From Endozoicomonas gorgoniicola (GTDB taxonomy: Bacteria; Pseudomonadota; Gammaproteobacteria; Pseudomonadales; Endozoicomonadaceae): 64,000 nt of DNA. Positions 16,109 to 26,264 of this stretch are shown here, piece by piece. The position numbers were made by a program, and so were the translations under genes. Position 1 is the first letter of the stretch. The number at the start of each line of letters is the position of its first letter. The stretch covers positions 6,162,001-6,226,000 of the forward strand of contig NZ_JAPFCC010000001.1 in assembly GCF_025562715.2 (NCBI RefSeq), written 5' to 3'. The notes under the pieces were generated by a model. The model made no database searches. It saw only the letters and a program-made list of their open reading frames with translations, and was not told the origin of the DNA.

Positions 16109-18385
16109 ATGGCAGAACAAATTGTTGTATATGAAAACAATTTAATAGGTAAGGTTAAAGAGAAAGACCCAAATTCAGATCAGGTTACAGTTGAAGAGTT
16201 TGAAGCTATCTTTCGAGTATTGTGGAGGGATGATAAAAAGTTATACTGGATAAATATTGCAGACAGTAGCTTTCCTGTGGAAATGGATGTTGAATATGTA
16301 AAAGCGAAAATAAAATCTGATTATTACAGGTTTGTAAAATTTGATCCGTGGATTAGAGAAATAAATATCAGTGTTGACACAAAGGTTGATACTGTTGATG
16401 TTGCAAATAAAAAAAACAAGATACGGAAGTTGAGAGATGATAGGTTTAAACTAATTGAGCCTTATATTAAGAATGAACCATTGATTTATACGGAAGAAGG
16501 TAGGAGTTCTGCCTATAAAGATTCTAAATCATCCCCTAAGCAGTTGATTAAATGCTTTAAGCTTTATTGGAAGAGAGGTAAGAATCTTCAATCATTATTA
16601 CCTGATTTTAATTTGTGCGGAATTGAAAAGAATAAATATAAAAAGAAAAAGAAAAGAGGCCCCGGATATAAAAATAAGGATATTACTGGGATAAGTTTGG
16701 ATGAAGAAGATTATAAAATATTCAATACGTTCATTGCTGATCATATTGTTGATAAAGGTAAAGGGGTTGCTTTTACTTATGGTTTAATGAAAGAGCGGGA
16801 GTATACCTACAAGGAAATACTTGATGAGAATGATAGAATTGTCAGAGTGAAAATAGGTGACGATGATAGACCATCACTGGATCAATTTAAAAAGTATTAC
16901 TACAAAAAGCGAGATGCTGAAAATAGAGAAGAAGATAAGATAGGCAAAAAAAGCACTAAGATGAATCGAAGGGCGAAAACAGGAGCTATTTCTGCAAGAG
17001 GTCCAGGGTATAACTTTGTAATTGATGCCACAGTCATCGATTATTACGTCCGGTCACACTATCCCCCATACAACCTTATAGGCCAACCAGTTTTTTATAT
17101 CATTATTGATGTTTATACACGGTTTATCGTTGGTTGGTATATGGGTTTGGGGCAACCCTCTGGAGAATCGGCCATTATGGCTTTGGTGAGCATGGCATCG
17201 GATAAAAGGACACTCCTGGAGCAATTAGGTTTTGATGAAGATGATCATATCGAAGAACTTTGCATAATACGTGGTGTACCTAAGGTATTAACCATCGATC
17301 AGGCTGAGTTAAGAAAGAATTTGACGGTTAACATGACAAAAAATTTAGGAGTTACTATATCTGAGGTCACAGCAAAAAGACCAGACTGGAAGGGAATTGT
17401 CGAAACAAGATTCAATATTCTGCAAAATTGGGAGGAAATGTACGATCCATCGAGGGGAAGTTATAACAAGAAAAAATATGGTGACCCTGATATGAGATTG
17501 AAAGCGATTAAGACTTTTGATGAAATTTATTTGGACTTTATAAGGTTGATTATGATGCATAACCAACTTTCAATAAAAAATCCATTTGTTTTAAATAATC
17601 TTGCTGTAATGGATGGAGTCTCACCTCGACCATATGATTTATTTCGACATGGAGTTGAGTCAGTAAGTGGATATGTTAGAGCCTATCCAGAAGATATTGT
17701 AAAGCTAAACTTATTGCCAAGAGATAACGCAACAGTTACAGACAGAGGCATTAAATACAAAGGACTTTTTTATACACCGCTAATGGATAGTTGGGAACAA
17801 CTATTGGTATCTTCAAAGCCAAGAAAGCAGGCGAAACGAAAACCCGATAATAAAATTGAAATTTGCTTAGACAAAAGGAATATTGATTATATATACATGC
17901 CTGCTGAAAATGGGATGTCGTATGTGAAATGCGTTATTCAGGAAAGATGTTTAAGGGAAGTGCAACCTATTCTAGAAGAGGGTATTTCAGATAAACGCTC
18001 AAACTCCATATCTGGCCTCACCCGATTTGAATGGGATGATTTTTTAGATGTCTATGCATCTAATAAAGTTTCTGAAAAAGATCAGGATGACAAAATACTT
18101 GAAAAGTATGACGCCATTCTCACTAAGAGTGCAGAAAAATCTGCAGAACAAACAAAAAATTTAACCAGACACTCATCAAACCGTGAGTTTGTTACTGGGG
18201 CAAAGGATCGGAAAAAACAATTAGCTGAAGAGCAGTCAAAAGCAAATGCTTTTGTACTTGAAGACCCTGAAAATACTTCAGTAACCCATGAAATCGAAGA
18301 AGATGAAGACTTCGAAATCGACTACTCCCAACACATATCAGCCCAAATGAAGAAGCACTCCAACCCGGATGAAGATAATGAGTAA
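16109..18385 (+). CDS. tnsB: DDE transposase TnsB
   Basis: 758 residues, close to Tn7 TnsB (702). It joins the 3' ends of the element to the target. The RNase-H-fold catalytic residues are visible: aspartate near 306 in NFVIDATVIDYYVRS, aspartate near 395 in VLTIDQAE, and glutamate near 432 in KGIVETRFN, with the same spacing as in Tn7. The N-terminal third carries the DNA-binding helices that should read the 21-base sites at both ends; the acidic C-terminal tail (EIEEDEDFEIDYSQHISAQMKKHSN) is where TnsC usually docks. It overlaps tnsC by 17 bases, so translation is probably coupled. AT-rich codon use as in tnsA. Confidence 0.95.
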   Translation: MAEQIVVYENNLIGKVKEKDPNSDQVTVEEFEAIFRVLWRDDKKLYWINIADSSFPVEMDVEYVKAKIKSDYYRFVKFDPWIREINISVDTKVDTVDVANKKNKIRKLRDDRFKLIEPYIKNEPLIYTEEGRSSAYKDSKSSPKQLIKCFKLYWKRGKNLQSLLPDFNLCGIEKNKYKKKKKRGPGYKNKDITGISLDEEDYKIFNTFIADHIVDKGKGVAFTYGLMKEREYTYKEILDENDRIVRVKIGDDDRPSLDQFKKYYYKKRDAENREEDKIGKKSTKMNRRAKTGAISARGPGYNFVIDATVIDYYVRSHYPPYNLIGQPVFYIIIDVYTRFIVGWYMGLGQPSGESAIMALVSMASDKRTLLEQLGFDEDDHIEELCIIRGVPKVLTIDQAELRKNLTVNMTKNLGVTISEVTAKRPDWKGIVETRFNILQNWEEMYDPSRGSYNKKKYGDPDMRLKAIKTFDEIYLDFIRLIMMHNQLSIKNPFVLNNLAVMDGVSPRPYDLFRHGVESVSGYVRAYPEDIVKLNLLPRDNATVTDRGIKYKGLFYTPLMDSWEQLLVSSKPRKQAKRKPDNKIEICLDKRNIDYIYMPAENGMSYVKCVIQERCLREVQPILEEGISDKRSNSISGLTRFEWDDFLDVYASNKVSEKDQDDKILEKYDAILTKSAEKSAEQTKNLTRHSSNREFVTGAKDRKKQLAEEQSKANAFVLEDPENTSVTHEIEEDEDFEIDYSQHISAQMKKHSNPDEDNE

Positions 18386-20093
18386 GCTCTCCGTAAAACG
18401 CGATAAGTACGATATACCCCCTCAGTACCTCCATTTTGAAGCCGCGAAGTCGGGCATTATTAAGGAAGATAAGTACTATACCCTGTCTTCGGGCGAGCAG
18501 GCTGTAATAGCTCAATACAACGACTATTCAGACTTCAGTCCATACTACACGACACCTTATGTTAGTGCCTTACCTCCGATTCTTGATGATTGGCAGTTTG
18601 CAGAGCTGGCGACCTATTACCCACCTGTTTTTACGGATGCTGAATGCTCGTTGAAGCCTACGAAAAAATATTACAGGGCTCGCAGCATTGCCTACATGTT
18701 TCACCCAACCAATGCCCATTTCAAACTCTTCCGGGCGGTTGATGAGGCACTTAGGGAACGGTATGCAGAAAAAGTTCACGCGGGCCAGGTGAACAACGAT
18801 CAGGGAGGGATATCAATTTACGGCATTTCCGGAATGGGAAAGACCGTTGCAATCAACATAATCCTTTCCTATTTCCCGCAGGTTATTGTCCATCCGGAAA
18901 AAAATAACGAGCTACAGGTTAACTGGCTGAAAATTACATGCCCACACCGTGGGGGAGATACAGCGCTGTGTAATGATGTGCTTGCTGCTGCAGATAAACT
19001 GCTTGGAACAAACTACAAGGATGATTTCAAAAAAGCTCTTGGTAATCAGGGCGATTTGTCCATCAGCACCTACATTGATCGTGTTAAAAAGCTGATTGAG
19101 GAAATTAATCTCGGAATACTGGTCATCGACGAAATCCAGTTTCTTGCCAAGTCAGCAGACAAAGATGAAATCATTAAATTCTTGATCAAGCTTCGTGTGG
19201 ACCTTGGTATCCCGGTAATTTACGTAGGCACCTTTGAATTGGAAGGCGTTTACGATGATTTGCCCATGGCCTATGTCCGGAAAGGCTCAAGCCTTGGCGA
19301 TGAATACTTTGAACCATTTGAGCTGACAAAAACCGGAAAGATTCCACAAGGCTTTCATGACCTGATAAATTTTCTGTTTGAGCAGTACCAGATTACTAAC
19401 TCAAAAACAGCTTTCTCTGAAGGACTGTCCAAGGTTTTCTATCAGGAAACCGGTGGCATTTTATTCGTTATCATTAACCTGTTCATCCTGATCCAGCAGA
19501 ATATCAACAAACAGGAAGAGCAAGGTAAGAAAAATCCGAAAATAACGAAAAAGCGGATTGAAGATACAGCAACGTCCTGCTTTAGGCAGCTCAAACCCTA
19601 TATCCAGGCGCTGGTTACAGGAGATAAAGAGCGGCTCAAGACGATGAAAGACATCGATGTCTCCAAATATCGCATGAGAGACCTGTCAGAGAAGTACAAG
19701 CCCAGTGCAGACATTGAAAGAAGGGTTTCGGACATTCAGCGCCGTCATGGTCTTGAAGGGCAGCTAACAGCTATCCTTCGTCAATCCAATGTGCCTGAAA
19801 AAGAGACAGCCCAAATTACTAAAGTGATTCTCGACAGCTACAACGGCGAACCACAGCATGAGCTGGTCATAAAGGCGCTGCAAATGTACGAGGAAATGCA
19901 GAAGAAGCCAGACAAACCTCTTCAGCTCTCACCACAAATAGAGCGGGCTCAGATTGATCTACCAAAGGATGCTCTGGAAAAATTCGATGCCTTTGCTGCT
20001 GAAGTGCTGAAGAAAAAAGATCCGGGGCTTGTACCGGATATCTTACTGAAACACGGTTTGGGATATGATCTGGTAAAAGAGCTCGACCTATAA
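18369..20093 (+). CDS. tnsC: AAA+ transposition regulator TnsC
   Basis: 574 residues (Tn7 TnsC has 555). It forms ATP-dependent rings or filaments on DNA that pass the chosen target to TnsA and TnsB. Walker A is G-I-S-G-M-G-K-T near residues 150-158 and Walker B is LGILVIDEIQF near 249-258; a sensor-like VIYVGTFELEG segment follows. The long C-terminal helical region (residues about 400-574) is typical of the TnsC of TnsD-using elements and is longer than the roughly 330-residue TnsC of the best known I-F3 CASTs. Start at 18369 (MKIM); a second ATG at 18378 is possible. Lies between tnsB and tniQ. Confidence 0.93.
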   Translation: MKIMSKLSVKRDKYDIPPQYLHFEAAKSGIIKEDKYYTLSSGEQAVIAQYNDYSDFSPYYTTPYVSALPPILDDWQFAELATYYPPVFTDAECSLKPTKKYYRARSIAYMFHPTNAHFKLFRAVDEALRERYAEKVHAGQVNNDQGGISIYGISGMGKTVAINIILSYFPQVIVHPEKNNELQVNWLKITCPHRGGDTALCNDVLAAADKLLGTNYKDDFKKALGNQGDLSISTYIDRVKKLIEEINLGILVIDEIQFLAKSADKDEIIKFLIKLRVDLGIPVIYVGTFELEGVYDDLPMAYVRKGSSLGDEYFEPFELTKTGKIPQGFHDLINFLFEQYQITNSKTAFSEGLSKVFYQETGGILFVIINLFILIQQNINKQEEQGKKNPKITKKRIEDTATSCFRQLKPYIQALVTGDKERLKTMKDIDVSKYRMRDLSEKYKPSADIERRVSDIQRRHGLEGQLTAILRQSNVPEKETAQITKVILDSYNGEPQHELVIKALQMYEEMQKKPDKPLQLSPQIERAQIDLPKDALEKFDAFAAEVLKKKDPGLVPDILLKHGLGYDLVKELDL

Positions 20094-20138
20094 CTTGCAC
20101 ATTATTTAAACCAGAGCAGGAGCTCGACACAATCAAGG

Positions 20139-22010
20139 ATGATTATCAAATTTCCGGAACCCTTTCCAGACGAGACATTCTATAGCTGGATAGCCCGTTA
20201 TCACGATCATTCGGCGAACGGGCTTTATAAGTTCACAGCTTATCGCCTTTATGGTGAATCGCCCTCATGCGCGATTTATGGCCTACCCAGCGGTTTGAAA
20301 CCGTTTTGCGAGAACTTACGTCCGCTTATTATCTACTGTCCGGAAGAGATTATTGATAGCCACACCATCCTGCCATATTTCTCATCGGCTGTTATCAAGC
20401 AGCGGATAGACAAAGCCAGAACCAAAATGCTGCAACCCAGTAACACAGGTATTCATGGTCAGCTTGGAAGCCTTACCAGCCTGGTTAAAAATTTTCGCTA
20501 CCTGCGCTATTGTCCGGTCTGCCTTGATGACGATGAAAAGCATATGGGAGAACCTTACTGGCATAGAAGTCATCAGCTCCCGGGTGTTTTGGTTTGCCCG
20601 TTTCATGGGGTGCCAACGCTCAACGCCACTGTAGACAAACAGAGCCACAAGCATTTGCACTACGCTTCTGCCAGACAGCATGCCCGGGCGCATCTCAGGC
20701 AAAAAAAGATCCAGCCTGACAACAAATTATTATCAATAGCCAGAGCCAGCAGTGATCTGTTAAAAGGCTACAAAACTTTGATGTCCGGTCGGGCGTACCG
20801 GGAGGAGTTGCTTAAGAAAGGCTTTAACCAGGGGCGTTTTATTAATCAGGATAAACTTTATCGTCACTTCCTTGCCTACTGGTCGCCACAGCTTCTGAAG
20901 GATGTCGGAGCTTATCCTGATCCGGATAAATATCATTGGTTAAGGCGGATAGGCAGACACACAGAAAACGCATCACAACTGCATCCACTATACCATGTGC
21001 TAATGACAGAATTTCTTGATCATCTGGAACAAGCGACTGCCATCGTCAATATTAAGCCAGAGCTGAAAGAATCCTATCCATGCCCAAACCCTTTCTGTAA
21101 TGATCCTGCTCCATGCAGCGCCAGACTGGATCGAACGCATAGACGACAAAAGAACGGCCCTCTGCATGGCACCATAACGTGCACCTGTGGATACAGTTAT
21201 TCCTGCAATCTTGAAGCAGAAAAGCACTATAAAGAACATGTAATTAGCTATGGCTCTGTGTGGAAAAATAAATTTATTGGATATATACAGGCGGGGTATA
21301 CCATCCCGCAAATGATCGAAGCTATGTCTGTGTCCCGGGGTGTTATCCTGCGTAAAGTGACAGAGTTTAAGCTCAATCCGGACTGGCAGGTAAAAATGCC
21401 AACAAGATTAGAGTCCGATCAGCGTATTAAGGATCGCATTAAAACCGAACGAAAACACTTCAGGGAATACAGAAAGCGCTACCCCCGGCAGTCGAGATCA
21501 CAAATAAAAGAAGGAATGAGAGCCGGGTATAAATTTCTCGACAGGCAGGACAAAGAATGGTTACTCAAGCATTTGCCATCTGTTAAGCAACCCAGGCCCA
21601 GAAAGGAATTACTCAACTGGAAGAAGCGTGACAGAGACTACCTCCAACAGGTTAAGTCCATTGTTAAAGAGCTGCTCTCCCAACCGGGAAAACCGATCAG
21701 AATAACGCCGAACACAATCAGTAAAATCATGGGCAGGCGTAACCTGTTCTCAAAGGTATCGTTCACAAAAATACCAAGAACAGCGGCCTTTCTGGAAGAA
21801 GCCTGTAATCCGGAGCCCTATTTTCAGCGACGATTCCAATGGGCAAAGGAGCAGCTCATCAAAAACGGTCAAACCATCACTCGCAGCAACCTCATCTACG
21901 CGGCCTGCCTTGGCTATAATCTTTCAGCGAGCCAGGAATCCATGATTCAGGAGTTGCTGGAAGCCAACCATGAAACGCCGTATACACTCCCGGAAAATAA
22001 AACCCCTTAA
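20139..22010 (+). CDS. tnsD: TnsD-like TniQ target-selection protein
   Basis: 623 residues. The N-terminal TniQ domain is clear: FPEPFPDETFYSWIARYHDHSANG, then the zinc motif CPVC near residue 125 and CPFHG near 153. A second cysteine-rich cluster (CPNPFCNDPAPC near 315-326, CTCGYSYSC near 348-356) and a long C-terminal helical part follow, as in TnsD, which binds a fixed chromosomal site; TniQ proteins that dock on I-F Cascade are only about 400 residues. Since the element sits at the 3' end of yhcC, this protein is the natural candidate to recognise that gene. It is the only TniQ in the element, so it might also serve the Cas complex. Confidence 0.9.
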   Translation: MIIKFPEPFPDETFYSWIARYHDHSANGLYKFTAYRLYGESPSCAIYGLPSGLKPFCENLRPLIIYCPEEIIDSHTILPYFSSAVIKQRIDKARTKMLQPSNTGIHGQLGSLTSLVKNFRYLRYCPVCLDDDEKHMGEPYWHRSHQLPGVLVCPFHGVPTLNATVDKQSHKHLHYASARQHARAHLRQKKIQPDNKLLSIARASSDLLKGYKTLMSGRAYREELLKKGFNQGRFINQDKLYRHFLAYWSPQLLKDVGAYPDPDKYHWLRRIGRHTENASQLHPLYHVLMTEFLDHLEQATAIVNIKPELKESYPCPNPFCNDPAPCSARLDRTHRRQKNGPLHGTITCTCGYSYSCNLEAEKHYKEHVISYGSVWKNKFIGYIQAGYTIPQMIEAMSVSRGVILRKVTEFKLNPDWQVKMPTRLESDQRIKDRIKTERKHFREYRKRYPRQSRSQIKEGMRAGYKFLDRQDKEWLLKHLPSVKQPRPRKELLNWKKRDRDYLQQVKSIVKELLSQPGKPIRITPNTISKIMGRRNLFSKVSFTKIPRTAAFLEEACNPEPYFQRRFQWAKEQLIKNGQTITRSNLIYAACLGYNLSASQESMIQELLEANHETPYTLPENKTP

Positions 22011-22803
22011 GCTGGAGCTGCCATCAGAAATTAGTTCCAAAAAACTGACGTTCATTGCTTACGGAAATATTGTCAATGTCGAGAAAAAGGCAATGCTCTG
22101 GTGCTTATTCTGTGATGAAGACAAAAAATTACACGAAAGCCTCCAGCCCTTGTCCATCATGCCTTACTTCACGCTGGGCAGATGTTTTAACAACAGTTTC
22201 CTGATCAACAGCACCACAGCCCCAACGTTTTATCACGCCAGCGTCAGCAAAGATAAAACCAGCCTGACAGAATTGCCCCGTAGATTGTTGCAGACTGACT
22301 TCACACAGTTTCAGGGGCAATACCATAAGCAGTACTGCGTCAAAGTCCGTAACAAATCAATCCAGCTGGTCGATGTCATGCTGCGAACCTTCTGCCCCGA
22401 TCCGGAGTTTGGCAAAGTCGCTTTAACCCTGCTGTCCAAGTCGTTTATCTTCAAAAACGTCCGGCAGGATAACAACCATCTGTATATTGAGCTGGACGGA
22501 GTATTTTCATTCCGCATCACCACGGCCGTAGCAAGGCAGCTTGCCCTGATGGCTACATGTGAAGAGTACCGCCACTGGCACACAGGCATAGCCTTCAGTG
22601 CCGGAGAAGCACTGACTTGTGATGAGGGCATGCCCTGGCGGTGTAAGCTTCCGGACTTCCCTTTAAAAGTAACGTATTCGCCACTGGACTCCTCCGGTGT
22701 CAGTCCGTTTTACCGGGTTGCCAGCGTTCGACCGCAGCTGGCATTGCCCGGAAAAGTGACGGTTTATCTCAAAGACAAATCAGAAGTCTTCAGCATACGG
22801 TGA
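21970..22803 (+). CDS. protein in the tnsE position, possible half-length TnsE-like protein
   Basis: 277 residues, overlapping the end of tniQ by 41 bases, so it occupies the place of tnsE in Tn7 (tnsABCDE). By eye its layout resembles the N-terminal half of Tn7 TnsE: an opening beta segment (KLTFIAYGNIVNVEKKAMLWCLFCDED), a PLSIMPYFTLGR segment, a cysteine-bearing helix (RNKSIQLVDVMLRTFCPDPEF), HLYIELDGVF and a tryptophan-proline-rich PWRCKLPDFPLKVTYSP segment. The TnsE C-terminal DNA-binding half (TnsE is 538 residues) is missing. This is pattern resemblance, not a proven homology; without a profile search it should be read as an unknown tns-operon protein. Confidence 0.55.
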   Translation: MKRRIHSRKIKPLKLELPSEISSKKLTFIAYGNIVNVEKKAMLWCLFCDEDKKLHESLQPLSIMPYFTLGRCFNNSFLINSTTAPTFYHASVSKDKTSLTELPRRLLQTDFTQFQGQYHKQYCVKVRNKSIQLVDVMLRTFCPDPEFGKVALTLLSKSFIFKNVRQDNNHLYIELDGVFSFRITTAVARQLALMATCEEYRHWHTGIAFSAGEALTCDEGMPWRCKLPDFPLKVTYSPLDSSGVSPFYRVASVRPQLALPGKVTVYLKDKSEVFSIR

Positions 22804-22833
22804 GAGCCAATACCCCAGATAAAACGGCAGTGA

Positions 22834-23235
22834 TTAACGGGATTTGGGCTTTTGGGTGCTGTTCAGTTCGATACCACGAGCACAGGCCACCTGATAAACC
22901 TCCTGGATATAGCGCTCACGGTTTTCGGCACTATTAGCGAGCTGGTTAGCTTTTAGCCAGCGACGTAAAGGCTCGGGGCGGATGATGACCTTGATGAACG
23001 TCTGCTTTTGTTTATTGCAGCGGTCTTCCATCGCTTTGGCATCGTCCTGCCACTGTTCCCAGCTTTTGTTGACTTCCGGAGAATCGTCACCAACGGAGGT
23101 GGCTTCATATTCCTTTTTATTGCGATACCAGGAGTACAGAATCGTGGCGTTCTGCATCCGCAGGATATCGGCATAGACCAGGCGCAAAGGGATAAAGAGG
23201 GGTAACAGCAGCAGTTGCAGGACTCTTCGGATCAT
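22834..23235 (-). CDS. small membrane-anchored protein downstream of hsdS
   Basis: 133 residues. One N-terminal hydrophobic segment (VLQLLLLPLFIPLRLVYADIL) followed by a charged, helical soluble part with WYRNKKEYEATSVGDDSPEVNKSWEQWQDDAKAMEDRCNKQKQTFIKVI. Family not recognised. It lies 48 bases after hsdS on the same strand, so it may be the last gene of the restriction-modification transcript. No toxin or immunity motif is seen. Confidence 0.6.
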   Translation of the reverse strand: MIRRVLQLLLLPLFIPLRLVYADILRMQNATILYSWYRNKKEYEATSVGDDSPEVNKSWEQWQDDAKAMEDRCNKQKQTFIKVIIRPEPLRRWLKANQLANSAENRERYIQEVYQVACARGIELNSTQKPKSR

Positions 23236-23283
23236 CGGTACTTCCTTGATGCCCCACGGATGGGGCGGTGTGCGGTTCAGGGG

Positions 23284-24465
23284 TTATAGCTTGCCTGCAA
23301 AGGCTTTTTGGCTGAGGGAGTTGAATAAACTTTCTGTAATACAAATCCCTTTTTTTTGCCTTTTTTTCGCAAGAATGAGTTTATTCATCTTTTCCAAAAA
23401 CTCTTTTTGCTTTTCTAATGGTGGGATAGGTAACGCTAGATCTTTCATTTTACCCACATTCACAATTCCCATGGTTCCACCATGAGACATGTGTTGAATT
23501 TTTGCCATCGCACCATCAGTTTGCAGTAGGTATTTTAGAAATTTCGGAACAATGACATTTTTGTCAGGAGTTATCTTCATTAATCGTGGGTTAATAATTC
23601 CGGGTTCAAAGTTGACTGGAACAATACTAATCTTGCCAAATGTGCCGACAAGGCTGATTAGAAGATCATCCACTGCGATCTTGCAGTTTTCCAGAGATTT
23701 GAACTTATCTTTATCAATGTAGTAATCACCATAGCTCAAGTCATCTCTGATAACTTGTTCTTGCCCATATATTTTGAAGCCAGATGGTACATAATCCTCT
23801 TTCTTAAGAGCAGACCCAAAAGGACCTGCTTTGATTGAGTATTTATCTGAAGAAGCAAGATTCTCAACTCTTCTCACTTCCCACCCCTTCGGATTAGTCA
23901 CCGGATCACCAAACATATCCAGAAACACGCTGCGGAGGAATTCGTCGGCGAGGCCGATGGCCTGCTGGCGTTTCTGGCGCAGTTGGTCGGCTTTATCCAG
24001 AATGGCGGCGATGCGTTTTTGTTCGGGGAGTGGGGGAATGGGTATTTTGAGTGACTCGAAGTTACTTTTGTTGATAATCGCCACAGTTGTAGATGGAGCC
24101 AAAGCTTCAAGCTGAGGCTTTAATCTGGCTAACGCATAAAAACCGTAATTAGTATCAACTTTTTCTTTGTCGAAAATAACAGTATTAATTTGTTGATTGG
24201 TTGCCAGTTCTCGACCAGCAATACCAATTTTCCCAAGAGAGCCTATACAGCAAACCATTACAGCACCTTCTGGTACTAGCTTGATTTGAGCAGCTCCTTC
24301 TTCTGTAAGGGTTTGGTTGGCAGATACAACCAACTTATCTTTATCCAACTCAGCAGGTGTGACAAAAGGAATATCTCCACCAAAGTACCCTTCTACTTTC
24401 TTTGATGGAGTTTTGCCCGTAACTACTTTTGCAACATTTTTGATTGCAACCAAAGGCCAACTCAC
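23284..24465 (-). CDS. hsdS: type I restriction-modification specificity subunit HsdS
   Basis: 393 residues. HsdS sets the DNA sequence recognised by the methylase and restriction complexes. Two target-recognition domains are seen, each followed by the conserved helix-forming segment: KIPIPPLPEQKRIAAILDKADQLRQKRQQAIGLADEFLRSVFLDMFGDP in the middle and LALPIPPLEKQKEFLEKMNKLILAKKRQKKG at the end. Its start overlaps the hsdM stop by 4 bases (ATGA), so the two are translationally coupled. Cargo of the transposon. Confidence 0.93.
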   Translation of the reverse strand: MSWPLVAIKNVAKVVTGKTPSKKVEGYFGGDIPFVTPAELDKDKLVVSANQTLTEEGAAQIKLVPEGAVMVCCIGSLGKIGIAGRELATNQQINTVIFDKEKVDTNYGFYALARLKPQLEALAPSTTVAIINKSNFESLKIPIPPLPEQKRIAAILDKADQLRQKRQQAIGLADEFLRSVFLDMFGDPVTNPKGWEVRRVENLASSDKYSIKAGPFGSALKKEDYVPSGFKIYGQEQVIRDDLSYGDYYIDKDKFKSLENCKIAVDDLLISLVGTFGKISIVPVNFEPGIINPRLMKITPDKNVIVPKFLKYLLQTDGAMAKIQHMSHGGTMGIVNVGKMKDLALPIPPLEKQKEFLEKMNKLILAKKRQKKGICITESLFNSLSQKAFAGKL

Positions 24466-26069
24466 AACATCCCCTCCAACTCACCCAATTCCTTCTGAAT
24501 CTCCACTTCCAGCGCCTTCAGCCGCCCCAGAATCTCTTTCGGCGGATCGTACACTTCTTCCTCATACACCACTTCCTTGTAGCGGTTAATGGACAGGTCG
24601 TATTTATTGGCTTTCAAATCCGCCTTGGGCACGACAAATGCCTTCTGTGTGCGATCAGCCCAGTCCGTCATTGGTGCAACGTCGTTTAACTGATCCTTGA
24701 GCTTATGCCCCATAAACTCATCCACAGGCAGGTTCTTACTTTTGCGATACTGCTTCCAGCTGGCCATCAGATGCGGCAGGTCGTTTTTGTCGATGGGATT
24801 ACGCTTGTCATCCAGACTAAAACCGTCGTTTTCCAGATCGTAGAACCAAACGTTGTCGGTTTCACCACCCTTGGTGAAAACCAGAATCGCTGTCGCCACA
24901 CCCGCATAGGGTTTGAAGACGCCGGACGGCAGGTTAACCACGGCTTCCAGCTGGTTATCTTCCACCAACGTTTTACGCAGGCTCTGGTGCGCCTTGCTGG
25001 AACCGAACAGTACGCCCTGGGGTACAACCGTGGCACTGCGTCCGCCGACTTTCAGCATTTGCAGGATACGGGCGCAGAACAGCAGTTCGGTCTTTTTGGT
25101 TTTCACCCTCTTCAGAATGGCGGGGTCGATATCTTCTTCGTCCAGGCTGCCGGTGAACGGCGGGTTGGCAAGAATCAGGTGGAAAGCGTCGTGTGAAGCT
25201 TCCGGGTATTTGTCGCTGAAACTCTGGCTCATGGTGTCCTGATAGTGAATATCCGGCTCATCCACGCCGTGCATAATCAGGTTCATGGCGGCAATGCGCA
25301 GCATGGTGGAATCAAAGTCGTAGCCGTGGAACATATCGAAATCCACATGCTGACGGTATTCGTTGAGCAGATCACCCGAGAAGATTTTCTGCTGTTCCAG
25401 CTCGCCCTTTTCATTGGTGACGGTTTCGGTGTGAATGCTGTCGAGGGAGCTGTATTTTTCCAGCAGGTATTCGTAGGTGGTGGACAGAAAGCCGCCAGTG
25501 CCACAGGCCGGGTCACAAATGCGTTCGCCACGGGCAGGGTTGGGTTCCATCATTTCCACCATGGCACGAATAATATGCCGTGGGGTGCGGAACTGGCCGT
25601 TGATGCCCGCCGTGGTGAGTTTACTCAGCAGGTATTCGTACAGGTCGCCCTTGGTGTCGCCCCGGTCCAGCGGAAGGTTCTTAATCATCTCCACCGCTTT
25701 GACCAGCAAGTTCGGCTTGATGATTTCCAACCGGGCATCTTTCATAAATTCGCCCAAAAGCGTGCCTTCATCGCTCAGGCTTCTGAAATGCAAAAACACT
25801 TCATCCCGCACAATTTCCATCATTTCATCGGCACTGAGATTGCAGTAACGGTTGAACCGGCAATCCTGCTGATGCGCCTTGAAACGGGGTTTGAAATCGA
25901 CACCGGCCAGCGCCTTTTTTTGCTCGTCCTTGCTTTCCATGGTGTCGAGCATTCGGGAGTACATCAAGTAGGTGATCTGTTCAATCACCGTCAGCGGGTT
26001 GGTGATGCCGCCGACCCAGAACTCTTCCCAGAGTTTGTCGATTTGGCTTTTGAGAGTGCCTGTGATCAT
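24462..26069 (-). CDS. hsdM: type I restriction-modification methyltransferase HsdM
   Basis: 535 residues. It methylates adenine in the site chosen by HsdS and pairs with HsdR for cleavage. The N-terminal HsdM_N domain is followed by the SAM-binding N6-methylase domain: CDPACGTGGFL (motif I, near residue 187) and LILANPPFTG (motif IV, N-P-P-F, near residue 302). Full family length. The gene directly precedes hsdS; hsdR is on the same strand but separated by an oppositely oriented PLD-family gene. Confidence 0.95.
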   Translation of the reverse strand: MITGTLKSQIDKLWEEFWVGGITNPLTVIEQITYLMYSRMLDTMESKDEQKKALAGVDFKPRFKAHQQDCRFNRYCNLSADEMMEIVRDEVFLHFRSLSDEGTLLGEFMKDARLEIIKPNLLVKAVEMIKNLPLDRGDTKGDLYEYLLSKLTTAGINGQFRTPRHIIRAMVEMMEPNPARGERICDPACGTGGFLSTTYEYLLEKYSSLDSIHTETVTNEKGELEQQKIFSGDLLNEYRQHVDFDMFHGYDFDSTMLRIAAMNLIMHGVDEPDIHYQDTMSQSFSDKYPEASHDAFHLILANPPFTGSLDEEDIDPAILKRVKTKKTELLFCARILQMLKVGGRSATVVPQGVLFGSSKAHQSLRKTLVEDNQLEAVVNLPSGVFKPYAGVATAILVFTKGGETDNVWFYDLENDGFSLDDKRNPIDKNDLPHLMASWKQYRKSKNLPVDEFMGHKLKDQLNDVAPMTDWADRTQKAFVVPKADLKANKYDLSINRYKEVVYEEEVYDPPKEILGRLKALEVEIQKELGELEGML

Positions 26070-26264
26070 TAATGACTTCCAAAATACTGAGAAATAATGG
26101 TGGGGGATTATACCTGTATCAGAGCAGGTTATTTGATTTTTTAGGGTGAGGTTTACGCTATCAGCCAGTGCCTGGAGTGGTGACCTGCATATTCATTGGT
26201 ATGGGTCATAGTGAGCAAGGGGGAATAGTGGTTCAATAGCTTTCAACCATAACTGGAGGGGTTT

